A DNA stretch of 62,000 nt from Adiantum capillus-veneris (GCA_014529385.2 CM043944.1:83318884-83380883), one strand, 5' to 3'; shown: positions 10,211-22,430, counted from the first letter of the stretch. The notes: generated by a model not told the origin, from the sequence alone. Numbers and translations are program-made.

Positions 10211-11745
10211 TAAAGAGCTCTATTCAGTGTACATGTTTTTTGTTAAAGATTCTCAAAATGAACCTAATGTTTTAGCAGAAGAAAATATACACAATCAAAA
10301 GGAATTATAGTTATCCAATTTTCTCAAGGGGTTTCAAGATATCTTTATTGACGACATCCCTTGTGAGCTACCTCCTAAACGTGGTAATGATGACCATGCA
10401 ATTGAACTTCTTCCAAGAAGTTCACCGCCTAACAAACCTCTTTATAGAGTTTCTCAAGCTCAACAAGAGGAGATTATGCGGCAAGCGCATGAGTTAGTTG
10501 AGAAGGACATGGTTAGGCCTAGCTCATCTCCATTTTGTTCTCCTGTGCTACTAGTGCAAAAGAAAGATGTCACATATCGTATGTGTGTCGACTATAGAGC
10601 ACTAAATAGGATCACTATAAAAAATAGGTTTCCCATTCCACGGGTAGAAGACCTATTTGATAAGCTACAAGGGTCCACCTACTTCAGTAGGATTGACCTA
10701 AAAAGTGGCTATCATCAAATAAGGATAGTTGATCAAGACATTGTAATGACCGCTTTTCGCACTACGTTTGGTCTTTACAAATACATTGTCATGCCTTTTG
10801 GCTTGACCAATGCACCAACCACATTCAACCTGTTGATGGAGAAGCTATTCAGGCCTCACCGAACCTTTACTGGAGTGTTCTTTGATGATATCATCATCTA
10901 CTCTAATTCATTATACGAACACAAGCGACACCTCCAGGTAATATTTCAAGTTCTAACAGATAATAAACTTTATGTTAATTGAAAGAAAAGTGAATTTTTC
11001 TTACAAGAGATTCAGTATTTAGGTCACATTATCTCTCAAGATGGCATCCAAATGGATCCATCAAAGTTAGAGGTAATCAAAGGATGGCCTAAACCAAAGA
11101 ATCTTCATGAGTTAAGAAGCTTTATAGGTATATGCGCATACTATAGACGCTTCATAGAAAAGTTCTCACTAATAGCAGGACCATTACATGACCTAACAAA
11201 GAAAAACGTTAGGTACACATGGTCTACAAAAGAGAACACTACTTTCGAAAATCTTATCTCTCAACATGTGCTTACACTATCGGATCTCTCAAAGCCATTT
11301 GAGGTCCAATGTGATGCTTGTGGTGATTGCCTTGGAGCTGTTTTGCTTCAGGAAGGGCACGCCATAGGCTATGAAAGTCGAAGGCTCGACCCGGTTGAGC
11401 AAGCTCTAGGCATATATGAAAAGGAACTCCTTGCAGTTCTACATGTCTTAGACTCATGGAAGCACTATTTGTTGGGGACTCCTTTCATTCTGTGAATGGA
11501 TCACCAAAGTCTTAAGTACTTCATGACGCAGACCAAGCTCTCCGACAAACAAACGAGGTGGGCAAATTTTCTTTCGCAATTTCATTTTCATATTGCTCAC
11601 ATTGCTGGCAAGCATAATCAAGTAGCCAATGCACTCTCAAGATGGCCGAGAGTAAATGCGGTTTCCATAGCAACTCACAATGATCTATCTTCTATGATAG
11701 ATGAGTATGCTATTGATCCCGATTTTAGCGATATGACATTGCACT
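10211..11745 (+). pseudogene. Reverse transcriptase and RNase H of element A
   Basis: After a frame change near 10215 the frame runs through FLKGFQDIFIDDIP into RT. It contains SSPFCSPVLLVQKKD, RMCVDYRALNRITIKNRFPIP, DLKSGYHQIR, MPFGLTNAPTTF and the catalytic box VFFDDIIIYS (FFDD, normal for this clade). A TGA at 10981-10983 separates the palm from the thumb (QYLGHIISQDGIQMDPSKLEVIKGW, LRSFIGICAYYRRFI). A small deletion follows TTFENL (near 11253). RNase H has VQCDACGDCLGAVLLQ, EKELLAVLHVLDSWKHYL, MDHQSLKYF and HNQVANALSR. A TGA at 11493-11495 stands where sister element B has CGA. All RT catalytic residues are intact but the ORF is not. Confidence 0.85.
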
Positions 11746-11759
11746 AGGGAAGAAAGAGG

Positions 11760-12553
11760 AACCAATTACTTTAGAAGATGGTTATCTTCTCTATGGCAAT
11801 AGACTATGCGTTACTAGCTCACTACGTGAGAAAGTAATGTATGAATATCATGCTCTTCCTTATGCAGGGCATAGAGGGATCCAGTCTACACTAAAGGGGA
11901 TTGAAACATATTTCTATTGGCCTACCATGAAAACAAACATACAAGAGTATGTTTCTAAATGTGTGGTATGCCAAAAGATGAAGTTTGATAGAGGGAAGCA
12001 ATTTGGATTGCTTTAACCTTTGCCAATCCCTAATTCACCATGGGAGAGCATATCCATGGATTTTATCTTTGGATTTCTTAAGTCTATCCATGGGAATACG
12101 GGAATATGGACGATAGTTGACAGGTTCAGTAAACAAGCTCATTTTTTACCTGTTAAAAAGACTATCAAAGCCCATCAAATGGCAACCTTCTTCATTTCAC
12201 AAATCTTCAAGTACCATGGCTTGCCAATGTCCATAGTGTCAGATAGAGATCCTAGAATGACCAGTAATTTTTGGAAGGGTCTCTTTGAGAATTTAGGAAC
12301 AAGGCTAAACTTCTCTTCAGCCTATCACCTACAAATGGATGGCCAAAGTGAAATAGCTAACCTAACAATTCTCGATCTACTAAAAGCCGATGTAACGGAA
12401 GTAGATCAAAGATCCCAATGGGAGAAGTACTTACCCTTAGTGGAGTATGCTTACAATAACACTGTACATACTTCCACGGGAAAAGCACCTTTTAAGGTAA
12501 TAGAGGGAAGATCAAAAAGTCCCTTGCTACTTAAGGTACATGGGAAGATCTAG
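11760..12553 (+). pseudogene. Integrase of element A, C-terminus deleted
   Basis: The zinc-binding domain (HALPYAGHRG, then CVVCQKMKFDRGKQ) and catalytic core are recognisable. The three acidic sites lie in [22 protein letters not shown] and MDGQSEIAN. A TAA before PLPIPNSPW breaks the frame between the two domains. The ORF ends at KVHGK, immediately before the 3' LTR, so the SH3-like C-terminal domain is absent. Integrases of this group insert element cDNA into chromosomes; this copy could not. Confidence 0.82.
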
Positions 12554-12557
12554 GTAA

Positions 12558-12769
12558 TGTCATAATAATCAATATCTAATTCTCCTAAATGATTTTCTCA
12601 TGTTAAACTGATCATTTAATATGGGGAAGTGCCAGGGGAGAAAAAGCTAGAATATTGGTTAAGCTAGCAGACTGGCCACAATAGGGATCCGAAGGAGGGA
12701 AAATAGGGATCCAAAGAGGGGGCCATCTGTAAAAGAGCCATGTGCAACAATGGGCTTAAAAGACCCTAA
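12558..12769 (+). repeat. 3' LTR of element A, first 212 bp only
   Basis: It starts TGTCATAATAATC and matches the 5' LTR from 6225 to 6436 with few differences. Beyond GACCCTAA the two sequences part completely, so the LTR has been cut by a deletion or rearrangement. Confidence 0.8.
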
Positions 12770-13339
12770 GGTTTGGCTTGGCGTGGCTTCCAAGTTACCA
12801 ATCTAAACAGTGATGCCTGGATTCAAGCCGCCATTGACTCAAAGTTACGACTCTCACGGTGATGGGCTAAGCCATGCGAGCGGATACCCTGGTTGGACGA
12901 CAGAGCACACCTTGCTTTAAAAAAAAATACACACACTCTCCCTTTTCCCGCAGGCCTTTTTTCGCTTTTCTTCTGGTGGCCATCGTGTGCCCATGCCTAC
13001 GTTGCATGGCTTTTTTGCAGCATTTCTATGCAACCTCATCCTTCTAGCTTCCCCCACTTCCCTTTATTTTTGGTTGATTCACCAATACTTGAAAGATTCC
13101 CTTCTACGGCAACGTCGTCATATGTATTATAGCTTGTGTGCAAGCACATTGTTAGAAGTGTACATAAGACCTTCAACCACCCAACCACCACTCTATAGCG
13201 GTGTCTGTTGATGTGGTAGCACAATTTTGGGTGAAGGGTTGCGACATTAACCAACATTTGGTGGAGGGATCTTTTTGCATAAGATTAGGGAATCCAACAC
13301 AAAGTTCATAGAGAGAGCTTTTTCAATAAATTTGCCAAC
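12770..13339. other. Unassigned sequence between gypsy fragments
   Basis: It contains no ORF over about 80 codons and no motif I recognise. An A-run sits at 12919-12926. It may be the flank of a rearranged insertion. Confidence 0.4.
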
Positions 13340-13614
13340 CTATCCATTTTCTATAAAAAGCTCCCTCCAATCCCCTACTTCAACAATGCCTTTATGGAAC
13401 ACATTAGTGTTCTTAAGAAGATATCATCATCTTTGTTTTTTAAGATGAAAACTCTTCCCCAAGGGGGGAGTAATGTTAGGCCTAAGGTAGGACTAGGTTG
13501 GGCATGACCCTAATCTATGCATGCATGGTAAAGGGGGCTCCTAAAATAGGGACTAGGGGCACATATAGGGCAAGGATGGCTGGAAATGAGCATGTTGTAG
13601 TACCTCTGCTCTTA
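13340..13614 (+). mobile_element. Ty3/gypsy 3' end with LTR start, related to element J
   Basis: The segment ending in AAGGGGGGAG (13461-13470) and then TGTTAGGCC (from 13474) parallels 5640-5760. Both share AGTGTTCTTRAGAARAT and a polypurine tract at the same spacing. LTR sequence continues to about 13614 and then stops at the copia scrap. It is a second, divergent member of the element J family. Confidence 0.5.
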
Positions 13615-14655
13615 CACCTAGCCTCTTCATTCTTGGTTCTTTCCACATCAAGTACATCATGTACATCTGCGCAATAATAGACTCATCCATGACATTTTCA
13701 AAACCCCAATAGGCTATACATTTGCCTCATTGTAACTTGTATTCAAGTTTCCACCATCATATATGTCTTGTGAGCATACATTACTATCTCTGGTACATGA
13801 TAACAAGGGTTGAACAAAACCCTCCACAAATACACTTTCTTTGCTTGCGGATGGCACAAATTGTAATCCTTGCTTTCAAGATTGTAATCAACAAAAATGC
13901 ATTTGACAGCCTTATCATCCAATTTTTTGTGTTGATTTTGTGGTACCAAAGCATAAGCTAAGCAACCAAAGATGAGCATGTGATCAATAGATTTCTTCTT
14001 ATCATGCCATGCTCCATAAGTAGTCTTAGATTGCAAGGCTTTGGTGGGACACCTAGTAAGTACATAAGTGGCACCCATGATAACCTCAAGCCAACGAATG
14101 TGGTAAATCTTGACTCTTGACCATACATCATGCCATCTCCATAAAAGACCTATTTTTTCTTTCAATGACACCACTTACTGAGGCATATATGGCACTTTAC
14201 ATTCATATTTTATCCCACATTTAGCCATAAATGCATTAAACTCATTTTGTTGGCTTCTTTTGCCTCCAAGTTGGGACATTACTTTCTCAAGTGATCATTA
14301 GCCTTGCAATAATAAAAACACATATTTTTGTCTTTTTCATAAGAATTCACATACGAATTGTTGCTAGTAGAAGCACTAGACATACTTGATATGTCACTCA
14401 TAGAAGAACCACAAGAAGTGGTTGCATTGCTATTACCAATCCCTCTTTGAGTAGCAACAAAATCCTGTTCAATTACAAGTCTTTTATCCTCGTTCTTTCT
14501 TAAAAGCGACTCCTGTAATACCAATATGCATAATGCCTCAAACTTGATAGCTTGAAAGTTTCCTTGGGTCATAAGTCTCCAAGTACTAGCAAAAGTATAG
14601 TAAGAGTTTGGCAATGTACATAGAACAATTTGTATAAGTGAAATGCTAGAAATGA
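13615..14655 (-). mobile_element. Copia E-family fragment, reversed and internally deleted
   Basis: Read on the minus strand this holds a gag piece (14650-14279: LPNSYYTFASTWRLMTQG, zinc knuckle start CYYCKANDHL). It then jumps to the integrase C-terminal part (14174-13743: ATYVLTRCPTKALQS, VFGCLAYALVP-like, KLDDKAVKCIFV). Both match element E at 38900-39250 and 40440-40930. About 1.2 kb between them is deleted. Many frame breaks show that it is old. It abuts the LTR of copia D at 14657. Confidence 0.75.
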
Positions 14656-14656
14656 T

Positions 14657-14846
14657 TGTTGGGATAAAGCCCCATGTGGCCGGCTAGACCAGGTACCCTC
14701 CCACTATACTTATTCATTATGTACATAATAGAATAAGGGTGCTCACATATTGTGAGTTATTTTTAACCCCTGCAAACATGTCTCCTCTTCTCCTCTCTTC
14801 TCCATTGCTACACACACTCACACGTGCTCTCGCTCGCGCACTTGAA
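14657..14846 (+). repeat. 5' LTR of copia D
   Basis: About 190 bp from TGTTGGGATAAAGCC to just before the PBS. Its exact 3' end is uncertain because no clean CA lies next to the PBS. The first 26 bp resemble the putative 3' LTR at 24880. Confidence 0.5.
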
Positions 14847-14847
14847 C

Positions 14848-14859
14848 TGTTATCAGAGC
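14848..14859 (+). other. Primer binding site of copia D
   Basis: TGTTATCAGAGC matches the initiator-methionine tRNA PBS TGGTATCAGAGC at 11 of 12 positions. Confidence 0.6.
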
Positions 14860-16366
14860 TCATGGCGATTGCGGAGAGCACGAGGACATTGAGGCGGACA
14901 TTGCTATGAAGCTGTGAAATTTTCAGCACTATTTTGCAACAAAATTTCGGCTAAGAAAAAGATCAATTTCCAGCTTGATTCCCAGAACCCTTATTGAAAG
15001 CATCGTGCTCTACAACTTTCCAGTTGAAAGTTTTTCCAAATTCAACATTATTTTGATGTACGTTTGGCAAACTGCCTGCATGTCTACGGTACACAACTGT
15101 AGATTTTTATAGATCTGTTTTGACTTGTAGAAACAATTTATTTTAGGTCCATTCCCGTAATTCTTGAACGTTTTTTTGAGGTCTACAACTTCTAAATGGT
15201 TTGAGAGATATGGGCTGACCAGCTACAAGGTGTTTGAAAAGTTGAAGATTATGTATGTCTATTGTGTTGATTTGCTACATTCAAAGAGCTCGGATTGAAC
15301 TTTGCCATTCTCTTGTTTTGCACATTGATGTTTTGCTCTCAATGAAGAGAGCATGGATTGAGACTTTCAACAATACATTGAGAACACTTTGTGGATGTAT
15401 GCATTCTTGTGGACTCTCAAGATTCGAGAGTGGATTCATTATAGGTTATGTGCATTGACTTATGCGATTATGCAGATTTCGAGAGAGTGGTGCACGGATT
15501 TGTAGAGAGTTTTGCAAACATTTTTGGCATGATTGTAGTTGAATTTTCAGCTGATTCGGATACTCATTTGTTGAGACACATTTGGTGCATGCTTGATGCT
15601 TGTTTATAATGCCATGTGGATGCACATGATGCGTGATGTTTGGTGGATGATATTATTTGCCTTGCAATGGCATATGTGGACTGATTTTACGTTGTTTTGA
15701 GCATCAATTTGTGCCATATTTTGGTTGGTTTGCATACAAGTTTATATATGCCTCGCTTGTAGAGTGCGGTTGATGCACTTTGTGTTTTGGATTACAAGAT
15801 TGTGTTCCAGGTTTAGGGAGTTGAGACTTTGGGGAAACTCATGTATGCTTGAGTGCGGATTTTGCACATGATTTGCTCATGGTTTTGAATAGTTCATGGC
15901 ATGTATGGTTATTATGGTTAGATAGCCAAATATTGCTGAAACTCTGTCGGATTTTTCTTGCGAGTTTATTTGTTTATGCGCATAGTTTGCAGTCGTGTTT
16001 TGATTGCATTTGGCACTCAGTGGTTGCTTTGCCATAGTGTTTTGGCATCGCATTGTGAGAGTGTTCGCTCACCAGATTATGTCATTTGACATATATGTGG
16101 CAATCTCTTCAGGAGGGAGATTGTTGATGATAGTTTCATCGGCTACTACATAGTGCTCTTGGATTAGAGAGGGGTTTTTGGCATCATTTGAGAGGCTTTG
16201 CTTACTTGTTTTGTTACATTGATTGCCATATTTGCTGACAATTTTCTTAGAAAACTTATGCTAACTTATGTTGTATTTTGAGAGTACTTGGTGTATGAGT
16301 TAGCCAGGCTTTGTTGTCTATAGTCAGTTAATCGATTTGTGCTTGATATAGTCATAGGTTATCACC
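14860..16366 (+). other. Long leader of copia D
   Basis: These 1.5 kb are T/G-rich with no long ORF. CTACAAC/CTACAACTT-type pieces and TTTTGG runs recur but do not form a clear repeat. It is unusually long for a copia leader and may contain another insertion that I cannot delimit. Confidence 0.4.
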
Positions 16367-17110
16367 ATGGATTCGGCATGTACATCATTGTCAGGGTTTG
16401 TGCTTTTCCATAGAAAGTTTGATGGTTCAAACTTTGAGCATTGGAAAGCAGGTATGCATGATGCATTGACTCAGTTGGGCCAAGTGTTGCCACTACAGGG
16501 CATGGATGCTAGGCCAGAGTCTATGAGATTGACTATGAGTGGGAGGACTTGGATGAGCTTGCATGTTTGACGACCACGTTACACCTTGTCTGTCTATCAC
16601 ATTGGTTTGAATGCATGTACACCTAGAGAGTTATGGCAAAGATTGTGCAATGCTTTTGGCACAAATGAGTTTAGAGAGATGCCTACAATCAAAGGACAAT
16701 CTTGCAAAAATAGATATTGTGTGTTGGCATTGTGGTCATATAGGGCATGTACGTAGGCATTGTTTTCGACGGATGAGACAGTGCAGGAGACAACACAGGA
16801 GGGATGCTATCACTTTGGATGACGTGGGAGAAGATGTAGCGTATGTGGCTACGCATGACAGAGATGTCGCCTTTGCTTCCATGTTTACTCTTGATTTTCT
16901 TATGTCGGTTTTCAACAACACATTACCTTCGCATTGGACACTAGATGTGAGTGCTAGATTTCATGTCACGTCGAGTCATGTATGTTTTATTACATATGCT
17001 AGTGGTATGCTTGGACGTGTGTGTCTAGCTGATGGTTCAGTGCATGACAGAGTTGGTGCAAGAGATGTCAATCTATCATTGCCGAGTGGTGCATCATGTG
17101 TGTTCTGAGA
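16367..17110 (+). pseudogene. Copia D gag, zinc knuckle and protease remnant
   Basis: ATG 16367 opens with FDGSNFEHWKAGMHDAL, the copia gag N-terminal signature (FDGxNFxxWK). The frame breaks at 16570. In other frames LWQRLCNAFGTNEFRE and then CWHCGHIGHVRRHC (16722-16763, a perfect CCHC) follow. The protease reads WTLDVSARFHVTS, where copia enzymes have LDSGAxxHxT. The catalytic D-S-G is D-V-S, so the site is lost. Part of gag between tryptophan-rich helix and knuckle is deleted. Confidence 0.72.
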
Positions 17111-17845
17111 TGTACACCATGTGCCAGGTTTGACACAAAGCTTGATCTCTGTGAGTCAGTTGTGAGACAGGATGCCAGGTAGTGCTAGACGAGCACAATT
17201 TTAGATTTCATCATGGACAACTAGTCATAGCGAGAGGTGATAGTGTTGGCATGATTCATGCGATATGAGTATGTCATGTACAAGATGACACTATCTTCGT
17301 GAGTACGCAACCATGCAGAGAGTCAAGGCATGTCTCTTTTGCGGATAGGTTGCATGATGCTCCAATTTGTGAGCATGTTGAGCCAATTGTGCAAACAGTT
17401 GTGCAGCTGGGCATGTCATTCGTGGATACGATGACGGATATGGATGGCTTGAGTGCTGAGGATTCAGTCGTGATTAAATCATTCATGGATATGCTTAGGC
17501 CAGAGGCTGATGTGTGTGAGTTGGAGCTAGGCATTACTCTTGCCATACAGGGTTCAAGACAAACAAACGCTCTTGGTGCGCATGTGACATGCGATAGACA
17601 CGAGGATGGATTCCAGGGATCGGAGTTCGAGTGATTTCCATAAGTGGAGTTGTGAGCCAGATTTGACTGAGATGGTTAGATTGCCAAAGATTGTTAGAAT
17701 TGCATCAACATTCAAGAGTCTCATGTACAAGATATTGATCTCGAGACCCAAGATTGCATTTGCGATAGGTGCATTTGCAATGGGAGCAGTCAACCATGCA
17801 TTGACTAATATTGGCCTTGAGCAAGGGGCACTTTGCAGGATATGG
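17111..17845 (+). pseudogene. Copia D pol scrap up to the element C insertion
   Basis: ORF 17299-17634 has no motif I can name. From about 17680, RIASTFKSLMYKILISRPKIAFAIGA corresponds to the copia segment GSLMYxxxxTRPDIAFAVG between RT and RNase H. It breaks at 17845, where the LTR of element C begins, and the matching continuation is at 24674. Confidence 0.5.
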
Positions 17846-20021
17846 TGCCGTGCAGCTCCGCTTCCATGACAAAAAAATGAGCAAAGGGATGCTGGTAAGG
17901 TTTATTTGAATCCTATATGATTAATTCAGTAGTAATATGGACTTGATACCAAGCCAATTTTAAGCTAAAAGTATGTCAGATGCGGCTTTAAAGGGCAAAA
18001 AGTTGTTTTGTTAATGCTAACAGGGTGTATGCTTGAAGTGGTCATAGCTAGGAGTTTATTGATTAGAATTGCAATACTTGAAGTGCTCTACAAGCCTATC
18101 TTTATGGCTCGTCAATTGGAGCTACAGATAGGAAGTTTGAGTTAGTATTATCGGATTGGGCAGCTGGGGTCAAAGATGATATGAATGGATGGACCTGAAA
18201 TGCTCACTTTGAGGAGCATGTCGATCTGTTTAGTTCATCAATCGGAGTTCCGGTTGTCACGATATGGCGAGTTTAAGTTTCACGAGGGGCCAATTCCGTA
18301 CCACTTTGGTCGCCTCGATCAGTTCTTCATTTGGGAGTTTTGAGCTTTAGCCAGGTTCTGGAAAATAGTATCTTGTTCAAAATTTTGTCTCTTGTAGTGC
18401 ATTGATAGCTGGTGCTTTAGTTGAATTGTATTCCATGGCCGGCTAATGAAGACACAAATAATGTACAAAGCAATGCCTTGGTCAATATGCATGTTAAATG
18501 TGGTGTTTTCCATAAGCACTACTTAATGCTTGCACCTTGAATCAATGGAAAAGAGGTCCGATTGGAGAAAGAAGTCATGCTTGGTGGTGCTTTAGAATGC
18601 ACGCCAATGACGGCTATTGGAGAACCATGCCGAGCTTTGGGTATGCTTAACATTGCCTTGGTTATTATGTACACCAAATGTGGTTCCACTACAAAATCAC
18701 ATTGAGTTCTTGATGAGATTTGTGTCTCAACATTGTGCTAGGCAATACCGTGGTCGGCATGTAATCAAAATATGGTGCATTTTACAAGGCGGCCATCCAA
18801 GAAACCCAAGCGCATGGCAACCAATGGCCACCCAACTTGAGATTAAGGTGTGGAGGGAGGAAATAAAGAAGGGAATGACGAGGGTGGCAGCCAATGAGGG
18901 CGCAAGGGAGAGGAAGGTTCGCGATGGCCTGTACGAGGCCTGGACGAGCACAAGCATGAGATGAGAAATGCTCAGCTGGCCTTGGCACCACCATTCGGTC
19001 TCAGAAATAGTGGATATTGTGCACCTCAACCTCGGCCATGCCACATCATCAAGGGGTCTTGCCCACTAGCGATATAGCTAGTGGGTTGACCGTAAATAGA
19101 AAAGGGCAGTCACCCATGCAAAGTGAAGACTCCTAAGGTCGGCCATCATAAAGATAAAAGGAGGCCTCATTTTTTCTTCTTCTCTCCGGAGGCCATGAGC
19201 CTTGATAACTCGCGAGCCAAGCTTCCATAGCCAACTCTAATCAAACCCTCTTAAGACCACTCTAATCCAAACCTTCTTAAGCCCACTCGAATCCAAACCT
19301 TCCATAGCGGACTCTTATTTAAGCTCCCGTAGCCATAGCCGAGGAGAATATTACACTCTCTCTCTATCCTCCCCATCTAAGCCAAGTTCAATAGCTTGAT
19401 TATTATTAAGCATTATTTTCAATCATTCTCGCTTCCACGTACTTGGGGGGGGGCATATCACCCTTGTGCTATGGTTAGACTATATCTTATGAACCTAAAC
19501 ATCATTAACTATGTTGACTAAGCCTGATAAGATATCCCTCTCTAATCGAATTGAAGTCATATCCCAAGCCGTAATCTCTTTCATAAGCCATAATAGATCA
19601 TGTCCCTCATATCTCTCTCTCTTGACTTTGAAGCAGCAGAGGAAGAACAAAGGAGATAAATATTATCACGACGAGCTTGGCAGGCCAATTAAAGTAAAGG
19701 GGAAAGCATAATAACAACATCATCATTGACCTCAACATTAACATCATCGAAATAGCTGAAGTTTTATTTTCTCTATTATTACCTGAATTAAGGCAGGTTA
19801 AACTCATGTAAGGATCTTAAAATCCTCAATTAACCTTTAATTTAAGCAGCGATATTGTTAATTGTTTGCTTTGGGTAATTAAGCTTCAGAATCTTGTTCA
19901 AGCTGTCAGTTTCAGCTTTGTCTACATTGATTGTGTCTGCTGCAACTCTCTTTCTCACACCTCTCACAGACAGAGGCCCTGCGCCTTCCTGGGTCACCTG
20001 TCGAACACAAATCCCCCGACA
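17846..20021 (+). repeat. 5' LTR of element C (2176 bp)
   Basis: It is nearly collinear with 22441-24673. Shared landmarks are GCTCCGCTTCCA, TGGATGGACCTGAAATGCTC, GAGGAAATAAAGAAGGGAATG and TCGAACACAAATCCC. It differs by many substitutions and small indels, including a missing 25-30 bp block near 18180. A G-run sits at 19445-19453. The LTRs have diverged enough to suggest an old insertion. Confidence 0.8.
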
Positions 20022-20713
20022 TTCTTGGTGAACTAGACGCAAAACGAGTCGGGTGGGAGGTGAAGATCAAGATGCCAAAACAACTGATGCAGTTTTTTGA
20101 AGATGTCAATTCAAATGGATTTGATAGGAACCGAGCAGTTCCTGATGTGCCAAAAATGCTGCAATTAGTTGAGGGATGTTTGCAAGAAGTAAAAGCTATG
20201 AAGATGAAAAAGCACGTTGATGATGCAGTGGAGATGGCAGTTGATGCCGTACATGAACATTGTGGTATTTTTCAAGGACATGATCCATATGGACTCCTTG
20301 CATGCTATAAAGTGGAGATGAAGAGCTGAGGAATTCCAGGAGACCGGATGATTTTGAATTTTGGAGAAGTTGTAACGTCTGAATTTAAAGATAAGGTTCG
20401 AGAACTGGCAGAAACAAATCCCACACAATGGGACTATTTTGCAGATGGGTTTGTTCATGAAAGCTCAAGGATTATCGAGTTGGAAATGAAAGAGATTATG
20501 GTACAAAGCCAAATTGTCTTCTGTAAAGGACAAGGGGATCAGATGCAATTCCTTAACTATGATGAATTTTGGGAACATATTTGTGCAAGGAGTAAAGACA
20601 AGGCAAATACTTTGGAAGTAGCAGATTCAACTTCAAAGGACCATGTTTTGAGCAACGTAGAAAAGGTAAATGATGAATTTAATTTTAAAATAGAATTATA
20701 TTATTTTTACTAA
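20022..20713 (+). pseudogene. Gag-like ORF of element C, family not recognised
   Basis: Directly after the LTR one frame runs 230 codons to TAA 20711-20713 with a single TGA at 20327-20329. It reads GELDAKRVGWEVKIKMPKQL, later DPYGLLACYKVEM, FGEVVTSEFKDKVRELAETN, PTQWDYFADGFVHE and FWEHICARSKDKA. The helical, Lys/Glu-rich character and place after the 5' LTR suggest a capsid-type Gag, but it has no zinc knuckle and I recognise no family. Beyond 20713 the same frame continues in pieces (acidic, Asn/Asp-rich) to about 20980. No ATG near the LTR is obvious; the first is at 20070. Confidence 0.5.
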
Positions 20714-21130
20714 AATATTGCTCGCATGGACGCTACCTCCAATAATGGTTCCAATGAAGACGTAGACTGTACAACAAGTGGTTCATAAGCTGCTGACCTT
20801 GACATGGGTTATTCTAAAGGAGTTCATTAAGCAGATGAGCCTCTACGGGATACTAATGAAACTATCAACACTATAGCTGAGTAGGACAACATGGTTGCTG
20901 CAGATGACTGCATCAATAAAGCTATTATATACACAGTAGATGAAGTGACCGAGATTGTGGACCTCAGGATGAGCCTGAGAATTCCAATGAACTTATGATT
21001 GCTACTAACAATATGTTTGCAGATGCTATTATCACAGAAGAAGATGCCATAATCAATGATTTCTTGACTAGATCTGAAGGAGATGATTATAACAGTATAG
21101 CTTTCTGATGCCTGTACCTCTTCAGAGGGG

Positions 21131-21520
21131 GTGCGAGATAAGCCTTTGCAGTGCTATGATAGATTGCTAAGTAACATGGATGCAGATGAGGAAGCAGAGG
21201 ATGATATTGATGAGTATGAAGATTGCTTAGATCATGTTGATTGTGAAGAGATTATTGACAGGGATTCTACATCTATGCTTATACATGGGCTACATGAGGA
21301 GATAACTCCCACCGTTTTGATGAATGTTGATATTTTGAAGAGTGGTTTTCTTGAGGATGCTATGGATGAAGATGAAGATTTGCTAAAGCTATTTTACATA
21401 ATCAAGCTCAAAACCCAAGTAAAGATGCTACTGCTGATACAGGTCCAAATTGTTCCAAGGTTCTTCACGATGGCTATGAAGCTAGAGGGGGTAATGATAC
21501 TAAATCACAATGGGCATTGA
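21131..21520 (+). CDS. Acidic ORF in element C, unknown
   Basis: 129 codons. Residues 17-50 are strongly acidic (DADEEAEDDIDEYEDCLD, DCEEIIDRD) and 75-85 carry DAMDEDEDLL. I recognise no domain. It lies between the gag-like frame and the 3' LTR, in the same transcript sense. It could be the tail of an originally longer Gag or spacer protein, and coding status is doubtful. Confidence 0.3.
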   Translation: MRDKPLQCYDRLLSNMDADEEAEDDIDEYEDCLDHVDCEEIIDRDSTSMLIHGLHEEITPTVLMNVDILKSGFLEDAMDEDEDLLKLFYIIKLKTQVKMLLLIQVQIVPRFFTMAMKLEGVMILNHNGH

Positions 21521-22430
21521 AAAACGTGTACAGATTTCTTCATTTCATTGGACAGTTAACCAATTTTGGTAGGATTTGGATGCTACTTTTTTTAATAATG
21601 CTTATGTCAATGATGGTTTTGGCTGTCAGTAAAAGGGAATCAATGCTCTTTAAGGCTTACTGGTAACGAGCTTACGTTGCCAGGAGTTTATGGGATATGG
21701 GTGTTGCACTATGCTTCCGGTGATGCTCTAGTATATTGTGGGGTCCATCAATGCTATGTCCTCTTAACGGTATTTGATCCAAGAGATTCTAAGGATCTTC
21801 AAAAGTAGGTTCAATACGGATGGTTATTTGTGGACATGAGTTTTGGTTGCATGCTATTTGATTCAGGAATAGCACACCTACACCAAAAATGTTTAATGTT
21901 GATTGATACAGGAAATGTATGCTCATGTGGATATTATGTTGCTCCACTATTGGGGCAATTTCTTATTATTCCGTTTGATCTTGGGGACTACTGAAGTGCA
22001 ACTTGCAGATTCAAGTATCAATTGATGAAGTATCTTCACATGTTTTGAGTTGGTTCTACTACCATAACTTGAATAAAGGACTCGACGGCCATTTCGTGTG
22101 CAGACAGAGTTGAGATTGACAGGGTTCCCTAAAGCAAGCTTGATGGTCTAGCTGTGTGCATCATTAACTGGAGCACTTGAGTCTCGCAGGGTTCACCAAA
22201 CAGGTTTTCCATAATTGAGTGCTTTAGAGTTACAACCAATACGGTTCAAAGATTTGTGATGGGGCAGCTACCAAATAATTAAGCTAGACCATGGATGATA
22301 TGGTTTAAGCCTCATTTTGTTTTATATGTACCTACAAGTTATGTGAGCTTGATGGCAAGCAACTTAAGGTGATTATAGCAGATATAGATTGAAGACCGGT
22401 TGGCATAGACCGGAGGCTGTGCAGGTTCAG
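21521..22430 (+). other. Non-coding 3' internal region of element C
   Basis: No ORF above 60 codons and no RT or integrase motif in any frame. This is where an autonomous element would carry pol. Confidence 0.5.

Larger units (their letters stand above)
6225..12769 (+). mobile_element. Ty3/gypsy retrotransposon A, internally and 3' deleted
   Basis: The element has a 1.59 kb 5' LTR, an initiator-methionine-type PBS, gag, protease, RT, RNase H and integrase core. A 212-bp start of the 3' LTR then begins at 12558. The integrase C-terminal region and polypurine tract are missing: the coding frame at KVHGK runs straight into GGTAATGTCATA, the junction that follows the polypurine tract in sister element B. 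The LTR copies agree closely over their shared 212 bp. No target duplication can be read because the 3' LTR is truncated at 12769. Several stops make it non-autonomous. Sister element B carries homologous gag, pol and LTR sequence on the minus strand. Confidence 0.85.
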
